Below, in pieces: positions 6,533-10,497 of a DNA stretch of 10,497 bases (the first letter of the stretch is position 1; the number at the start of each line of letters is the position of its first letter). The stretch lies in contig CAZXFF010000061.1 of the NCBI GenBank assembly GCA_964640305.1, forward strand, positions 1-10,497, given 5' to 3'. The DNA comes from Coprenecus sp964640305. GTDB taxonomy: Bacteria; Bacteroidota; Bacteroidia; Bacteroidales; UBA932. The position numbers and the translations under genes were made by a program. The notes beneath the pieces were generated by a model. The model was not told the DNA's origin, made no database searches, and saw only the letters and a program-made list of their open reading frames with translations.

Positions 6533-6939
6533 AAAAGGTTTTATTGCTGTCATGCTTTATATTCTCATGCCTGTTTACGTTTGCGCAGGACAAAGGCTTT
6601 CTCTCCCTGTCGGCAGACGGGTTTGAGAAGGCAATAGCGGATTCTTCTGTAGTAGTCATAGATGTCAGGACTTCTTCCGAATATGAAAGTGGCCATATAC
6701 CGTCTGCCAAATACAATATTGATGTATTGAAGGATGACTTCTTGTTCAGGATAGACAGTATCGTGGAACTGAAAGGACGGACTCTTGCGGTGTACTGCAA
6801 AGGGGGAAGCAGAAGCAAGAAGGCTGCAAAGCTCCTCGTCGGGAACGGATACGCTGTAATAGAGCTGGATTGCGGGTACACAGGCTGGGTATCTGCAGGA
6901 AAACAAAAAACTCCGGAATCTGTGTCCGGAGTTTTATAA
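6529..6939 (+). CDS. Exported single-domain rhodanese-like protein
   Basis: The product is 136 residues. Residues 1-20 are a signal peptide (ending TFAQ), so it acts in the periplasm. One rhodanese domain follows: IDVRTSSEYESGHIPSA at 44-60 and the active loop CKGGSRS at 90-96, with Cys90 as the persulfide-forming residue. The loop is intact, so sulfur transfer activity is plausible; the physiological donor and acceptor are unknown. The family is also used as a redox or phosphate-binding module, so function is not fixed by the fold. It overlaps the miniprotein gene by four bases. Its last codons are built from the terminator hairpin at 6907-6935, so the C-terminal tail after about residue 126 is probably not functional. 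Confidence 0.9.
   Translation: MKKVLLLSCFIFSCLFTFAQDKGFLSLSADGFEKAIADSSVVVIDVRTSSEYESGHIPSAKYNIDVLKDDFLFRIDSIVELKGRTLAVYCKGGSRSKKAAKLLVGNGYAVIELDCGYTGWVSAGKQKTPESVSGVL
6907..6935. terminator. Bidirectional terminator shared by the rhodanese and S9 peptidase genes
   Basis: AAAACTCCGGA (6907-6917) and TCCGGAGTTTT (6925-6935) form an 11-bp perfect stem with a 7-nt loop. A tracts on the left and T tracts on the right let it work on both strands. It lies inside the rhodanese coding end, before the stop at 6937-6939, and 22 bases past the stop of the convergent peptidase gene. Confidence 0.82.
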
Positions 6940-6956
6940 ATGGAATCTTCTTTTTA

Positions 6957-8042
6957 TCAGTTGAATCTGTAGGCTGCTTTGCGAAGGTCTCCCGGAGTCT
7001 TGAAAGGTTTGTTCGGCTTCAGGTATTTTGCAAGGAATTTGTACATGTCAAAGCGGATATCAGTAGCCAGTCTGGTGTCTATCCTGTCGAATGAGTGTCC
7101 ACCGGGGGCAGCGTCGAAAATCTTGTATTCGAATTTCTTGCCGTCTGCTTTCAGGCCTTTGATAAGGTGCTCTACCTCGAGTACATCCACATCATCATCG
7201 TTGGTTGTCGAATAGATGAGCAGGGGAGTACGCAGTTTGTGTGTGTTCCATGCCGGTGAACGTCTTTTGTATTCCTGTACATTCTCGGAAACCGTGGCTC
7301 CAAGGTGGTATGACGCGGAGAACAGATCCCTGTAGCTGTCCGTTGCAATTCCCATTCTGGAAATAAGGTCGGATACCGGAACGCCTGCGAACCCTACCTT
7401 GTATTCATCCGGATATTCGAACAGGTTCATCAGGGTGATCATCCCTCCATGACTCCATCCTATGATACCGACCCTGTTTTTGTCAACGATCGAGTAATTC
7501 TCTATCATGTAGTCCTTCCCTGCCTTTACATCGGCATTTTCAAGACCACCGTAGTCTATTGCACGGTATGTGCCGCTTCCGTAACCTGTGCTTCCACGGT
7601 ATTCGGTTGCGACAACTATGTATTCCTGGGCAATCAGTTCCCTGATTATATGGGCGTAGTAGGTGGACATATCTGCATGTACACCGCTGTGGGGAAATAC
7701 AATCAGAGGATACTTCTTGTCGGGATCTACTGATTTCGGGATGAATACATAGTTCCAGAACTTGAACGGATTGTTGTAGCCTCTGGATGTGGGGCTGCCC
7801 TGTTTTGCCTTGGGTTCTCCGGTGATATAGACTTTGTCCACATAAGCGATGTCGCCTACCTTTTCATACCAGAGCAGGTCATCGATTTTCTTTGTCAGCA
7901 TGTCATATGTATGCTGGACATTGCTGTTGTGTGATTTGAGCCTGTTTATTTCCCTGAGGATGTCTTCCATATCCTGGGCGGCTGCAGAGAGGATGCCGGC
8001 AAAAAGCAATGCGGCGATGCAGAAAAAGGATTTATGTTTCAT
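6957..8042 (-). CDS. Exported S9-type (prolyl oligopeptidase family) serine peptidase / alpha-beta hydrolase
   Basis: The product is 361 residues. A signal peptide (1-22, ILSAAAQ) is followed by a charged, probably coiled-coil stretch (about 24-58) and then an alpha/beta-hydrolase domain. The S9 catalytic set is visible: nucleophile Ser197 in GWSHGG, Asp282 in TTNDDDV and His316 in GGHSF. YRGSTGYG (148-155) is typical of S9 catalytic domains. There is no beta-propeller, so it is a stand-alone catalytic domain, shorter than the 600-800 residues of dipeptidyl or oligopeptidyl peptidases. It may be an exopeptidase acting on small peptides in the periplasm, or an esterase; sequence cannot decide. 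It is convergent with the rhodanese gene and divergent from the dehydrogenase gene. Confidence 0.88.
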   Translation of the reverse strand: MKHKSFFCIAALLFAGILSAAAQDMEDILREINRLKSHNSNVQHTYDMLTKKIDDLLWYEKVGDIAYVDKVYITGEPKAKQGSPTSRGYNNPFKFWNYVFIPKSVDPDKKYPLIVFPHSGVHADMSTYYAHIIRELIAQEYIVVATEYRGSTGYGSGTYRAIDYGGLENADVKAGKDYMIENYSIVDKNRVGIIGWSHGGMITLMNLFEYPDEYKVGFAGVPVSDLISRMGIATDSYRDLFSASYHLGATVSENVQEYKRRSPAWNTHKLRTPLLIYSTTNDDDVDVLEVEHLIKGLKADGKKFEYKIFDAAPGGHSFDRIDTRLATDIRFDMYKFLAKYLKPNKPFKTPGDLRKAAYRFN

Positions 8043-8067
8043 TTTAGGATATTTTATAGGTGTCCGG

Positions 8068-8075
8068 CAAAGGTA
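8068..8075 (-). promoter_or_regulatory. -7 element for the S9 peptidase gene
   Basis: On the minus strand this reads TACCTTTG, matching TAnnTTTG, 26 nt before ATG 8042. A clear -33 TTG is missing at the expected distance. It lies back to back with the dehydrogenase promoter box, 13 nt away. Confidence 0.45.
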
Positions 8076-8088
8076 AAAAATAATTTTT

Positions 8089-8096
8089 TATATTTG
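8089..8096 (+). promoter_or_regulatory. -7 element for the glutamate-semialdehyde dehydrogenase gene
   Basis: TATATTTG matches TAnnTTTG and stands 27 nt before ATG 8124, which gives a leader of about 20 nt. No TTG is present at the -33 position, so the promoter may need an activator or the match is partial. Confidence 0.5.
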
Positions 8097-8123
8097 TAGG
8101 AATGAATTTTAACTACATGTAAT

Positions 8124-9749
8124 ATGAAAAATGCAATTTTCAGTTTCCCTATCCCGGCCAATGAGCCAGTAAAAACATATTTGAAGGGCAGTCCTGAAAG
8201 AGAGGCCCTTGAAGCAGAACTCAAAAGGCAGAGCAAGATCGAGCTTGACATACCTCTGATCATCGGAGGGAAGGAAGTGCGGACCGGCAATACCGGAAAG
8301 GTCGTAATGCCCCATGACCACAAGCACGTGCTTGCAACATACCACAAGGCCGGTCCAGAAGAAGTGAGGATGGCTATTAAAGCTGCTATGGATGCACATG
8401 AGGAGTGGGCGGAACTCGACTGGACTACTAGAGCTTCGATCATTCTCAAGATAGCTGAGCTGTTGGCAGGCAAGTACCGTGCGCTCATCAATGCTTCATG
8501 TATGCTTGGGCAGAGCAAGAACTTCTATCAGGCAGAAATCGATGCGGCTTGCGAAACAGTCGATTTCCTGCGCTACAATGCCGCTTTTGCGTCCAGGATA
8601 TACAATATCCAGCCAAAGAGTGCTCCCAACCAGATCAACAGTGTGGAATACAGACCTCTTGAGGGTTTCGTATTCGCTCTTAGTCCCTTCAACTTCACAT
8701 CTATTGCTTCCAACCTTTCGATGTCACCTATCCTGATGGGCAACACAGTTGTGTGGAAACCGTCCACGACATCCATTCTGTCCAACTACTATCTGATGAA
8801 GATATATGAAGAAGCAGGAGTTCCTGCCGGAGTCATCAATTTCATCCCCGGCAGCGGTTCTGTAATCGGTAAGGAGATATTTGCCTCACCCGATCTTGCA
8901 GGTGTCCATTTCACCGGCTCCAGCGCAACTTTCAATACCCTTTGGAAGCAGGTCGGTGAAAATATTGCCAACTACAGATCATATCCCCGTCTTATCGGTG
9001 AAACCGGTGGAAAAGACTTCATTTTCGTGCATCCTTCTGCAGTGGCTGAGGAAGTCGGCAATGCCGCATATTGCGGTGCATTCGAATTCCAGGGACAGAA
9101 ATGTTCTGCGGCATCCAGAATGTATGCTCCGAAATCACTGTGGCCTGCAATCCTCGAAAAGATGCAGTCCATTGCCAAGACTGTCAGGATGGGGGATGTA
9201 TGCGATCCCGACAATTTCATCAATGCTGTGATAGACGAGGCATCTTTCGACAATATCGTTTCCTATATTGAATATGCAAAAGCGTCAAAAGATGCTGAAA
9301 TAGTAATGGGCGGTGATTATGACAAGAGCAAGGGCTATTTCGTAGAGCCTACAGTAATCGTTACTACCGATCCTCATTTCAAATCCATGGAAGAGGAGAT
9401 TTTCGGACCTGTACTCACCGTATATGTGTACGAAGATGCAGAGGTGGACGCTGTTGCAGAACTCTGCGACACTACTTCACCCTATGGCCTTACAGGAGCT
9501 ATCTGGGGACGTGACCGTCTGGCCCTCGAGAAACTTTCCCGCAAGCTGAAATATGCTGCCGGCAACTTCTACATCAATGACAAACCTACCGGAGCCGTTG
9601 TCGGAATGCAGCCTTTCGGAGGTGCCCGTGCATCCGGAACAAACGACAAGGCAGGCGGTGAGTTCAACCTCATCCGCTGGGTATTGCCACGTGCCGTAAA
9701 GGAAACACTTGTTCCTCCCACAGACCACCGTTATTCATATATGAAATAA
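8124..9749 (+). CDS. pruA: L-glutamate gamma-semialdehyde (1-pyrroline-5-carboxylate) dehydrogenase
   Basis: This 541-residue enzyme oxidises glutamate-gamma-semialdehyde, in equilibrium with 1-pyrroline-5-carboxylate, to glutamate with NAD+. It is the second step of proline breakdown and also serves ornithine/arginine routes. Aldehyde-dehydrogenase residues are intact: Asn190 (SPFN), Lys212 (WKPS), general base Glu293 (ETGGKDF), nucleophile Cys327 (GQKCSAASR) and EIFGP at 425-429. The ending block QPFGGARASGTNDKAGG (496-512) and the overall length match the stand-alone ALDH4A1 type and not the fused PutA. It has no signal peptide and is cytoplasmic. No proline dehydrogenase gene is adjacent. 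The gene stands alone, ended by a strong terminator, and diverges from the S9 peptidase. Confidence 0.95.
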   Translation: MKNAIFSFPIPANEPVKTYLKGSPEREALEAELKRQSKIELDIPLIIGGKEVRTGNTGKVVMPHDHKHVLATYHKAGPEEVRMAIKAAMDAHEEWAELDWTTRASIILKIAELLAGKYRALINASCMLGQSKNFYQAEIDAACETVDFLRYNAAFASRIYNIQPKSAPNQINSVEYRPLEGFVFALSPFNFTSIASNLSMSPILMGNTVVWKPSTTSILSNYYLMKIYEEAGVPAGVINFIPGSGSVIGKEIFASPDLAGVHFTGSSATFNTLWKQVGENIANYRSYPRLIGETGGKDFIFVHPSAVAEEVGNAAYCGAFEFQGQKCSAASRMYAPKSLWPAILEKMQSIAKTVRMGDVCDPDNFINAVIDEASFDNIVSYIEYAKASKDAEIVMGGDYDKSKGYFVEPTVIVTTDPHFKSMEEEIFGPVLTVYVYEDAEVDAVAELCDTTSPYGLTGAIWGRDRLALEKLSRKLKYAAGNFYINDKPTGAVVGMQPFGGARASGTNDKAGGEFNLIRWVLPRAVKETLVPPTDHRYSYMK

Positions 9750-9769
9750 CAGAAGCGGAATGCAGAATC

Positions 9770-9804
9770 TCCCCGGTACGGTCCCTCCGTATCGGGGATT
9801 TTTT
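9770..9804 (+). terminator. Strong intrinsic terminator after pruA
   Basis: TCCCCGGTACGG (9770-9781) pairs with CCGTATCGGGGA (9787-9798), a 12-bp stem with one G-U pair and a TCCCT loop, followed by six T. It begins 21 nt past the pruA stop. Confidence 0.93.
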
Positions 9805-9830
9805 ATGTCTGGTAGGTTAAAATAGAAAGT

Positions 9831-9863
9831 ATTGAACTAAATTTTAAATTGAACTATTTAGTT
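9831..9863. repeat. Short direct and inverted repeats upstream of the lipoprotein promoter
   Basis: ATTGAACTA occurs at 9831-9839 and again at 9848-9856, 17 nt apart. Overlapping it, AACTAAAT (9835-9842) is matched by its inverse ATTTAGTT (9856-9863). The set lies 34 nt before the promoter -33 element. It could be a regulator site, but the region is AT-rich and chance is possible. Confidence 0.45.
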
Positions 9864-9896
9864 AACATTATGCCTGTATTATTTTTAGGTGATTCC

Positions 9897-9927
9897 TTGT
9901 TTTTATAAAAATATTATTCTATATTTG
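9897..9927 (+). promoter_or_regulatory. Bacteroidota-type promoter of the CxxC lipoprotein gene
   Basis: TTG (9897-9899), 20 nt, then TATATTTG (9920-9927) fits the phylum consensus in sequence and spacing. Transcription would start near 9934, about 12 nt before ATG 9946. Confidence 0.75.
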
Positions 9928-9945
9928 CAACAGACGCCTTAAACT

Positions 9946-10446
9946 ATGATTAATTCAAAATATTCTCCTGATAATATTTGGATTTGTTTACTGCTATTGT
10001 TGTCTGTATGCAGTAATAGTTGTTCTAGTTTGAATTCCAAAGCAGAACAGATTTCTGAAATTGATGATTTTATTTCAATTCATTTTGAAAAAAAACTGGA
10101 TTCACTCAATTACATAATAGTTATCCCTGAACAAGGGTGCTCCGGCTGTATCACCGTTGCGGAAGTCTTTTATAAAGACTTTTCATTTCGTGATGATATT
10201 CTATTTATTTTTAATAATATTATGTCCGTGAAAATGCTGAAGCATAGATTAGCTATAAGAAAAGATAATACGATTATTGATACATCTAACGTATATTCAA
10301 GTATTCTTGGAAAGAAAGAGAATATATATCCTACAGCTATAGTAATGAAAGATGGGCATGCGAGTGCGATATTGTCGCAGTCTCCAAGTCAGTCAGGATT
10401 GCGGACCCTTAGACATTATTTAGAAAGAAATACCTCTAACCAATAA
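9946..10446 (+). CDS. Thioredoxin-like lipoprotein with a CSGC motif, function unknown
   Basis: The product is 166 residues. A hydrophobic segment (11-21) is followed by Cys22 and Cys26; either could be the lipidated residue, neither has a perfect lipobox. After a short spacer, LNYIIVIPEQGCSGC (54-68) looks like the first strand and redox loop of a thioredoxin fold, with Cys65 and Cys68. YPTAIVMKDG (128-137) resembles the cis-proline segment (Pro129) and the next strand. This suggests a membrane-anchored thiol-disulfide or sensor protein facing the periplasm. Similarity to thioredoxins is weak outside these points, so function is inference. Base composition is much richer in A+T than pruA. 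The start is set by the promoter at 9897-9927. Another gene begins 11 nt after the stop, probably in the same operon. Confidence 0.78.
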   Translation: MINSKYSPDNIWICLLLLLSVCSNSCSSLNSKAEQISEIDDFISIHFEKKLDSLNYIIVIPEQGCSGCITVAEVFYKDFSFRDDILFIFNNIMSVKMLKHRLAIRKDNTIIDTSNVYSSILGKKENIYPTAIVMKDGHASAILSQSPSQSGLRTLRHYLERNTSNQ

Positions 10447-10457
10447 ATTTATATATT

Positions 10458-10497
10458 ATGAAAAACCTAAAATCCGCAACTATCATCCAATACACGA
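10458..10497 (+). CDS. Start of a further gene, cut by the window end
   Basis: An ATG preceded by an AT-rich leader begins 11 nt after the CxxC lipoprotein stop. The 13 visible residues, MKNLKSATIIQYT, have the basic start of many signal peptides. Too little is present to name the product. Its closeness suggests co-transcription with the lipoprotein gene. Confidence 0.55.
   Translation, partial: MKNLKSATIIQYT

Noticed and set aside
6453..6906. Two minus-strand open frames opposite the rhodanese gene
   Set aside because: The rhodanese frame has a signal peptide and intact active loop; the opposite frames show nothing recognisable.
8054..8518. 154-codon open frame on the minus strand
   Set aside because: It lies antisense to the start of pruA and its product is low-complexity Ser/Ala-rich with no recognisable domain; pruA is certain.

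Overview
The window comes from a Bacteroidota (Bacteroidetes) genome, most likely order Bacteroidales. Four things point there. The promoters have the TTG/TTTG - about 20 nt - TAnnTTTG form of this phylum. The start codons follow A-rich stretches and not Shine-Dalgarno sequences. The ribosomal genes run rpsL-rpsG-fusA-rpsJ with no tuf after fusA. A C10 (streptopain-type) cysteine protease lipoprotein and a CxxC lipoprotein of gut-Bacteroidales style are present. Species cannot be fixed from the sequence alone.

Layout. Bases 78-1475 (minus) hold a secreted C10 peptidase with pro-domain and a Gly/Pro linker. Divergent from it, 1639-5007 (plus) is the translation cluster rpsL, rpsG, fusA, rpsJ. 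The cluster stops after rpsJ. A CAT-anticodon tRNA (5058-5135) with its own promoter and a following terminator takes the place where S10-operon genes would be expected. Next come a Gdx/SugE-like SMR transporter (5193-5519) and a compact apparent operon of an outer-membrane beta-barrel protein (5614-6303), a two-helix membrane miniprotein (6314-6532) and an exported rhodanese (6529-6939). The last two overlap by ATGA. A bidirectional terminator separates the rhodanese from a convergent exported S9-type serine peptidase (6957-8042, minus). That peptidase is divergent from a 1-pyrroline-5-carboxylate / glutamate-semialdehyde dehydrogenase (8124-9749). After a strong terminator the base composition turns AT-rich. 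There a promoter with nearby short repeats drives a thioredoxin-like CxxC lipoprotein (9946-10446) and the first 13 codons of another gene, cut by the window end.

How the parts relate. The ribosomal block is core and conserved, and its flanks are accessory. Two secreted peptidases and the glutamate-semialdehyde dehydrogenase fit an organism that lives on peptides and amino acids. The beta-barrel/miniprotein/rhodanese set looks like one envelope unit of unknown role. No CRISPR array, insertion sequence, rRNA or prophage gene was seen. The least explained parts are the envelope operon, the AT-rich CxxC lipoprotein locus, and the palindrome over the tRNA promoter.
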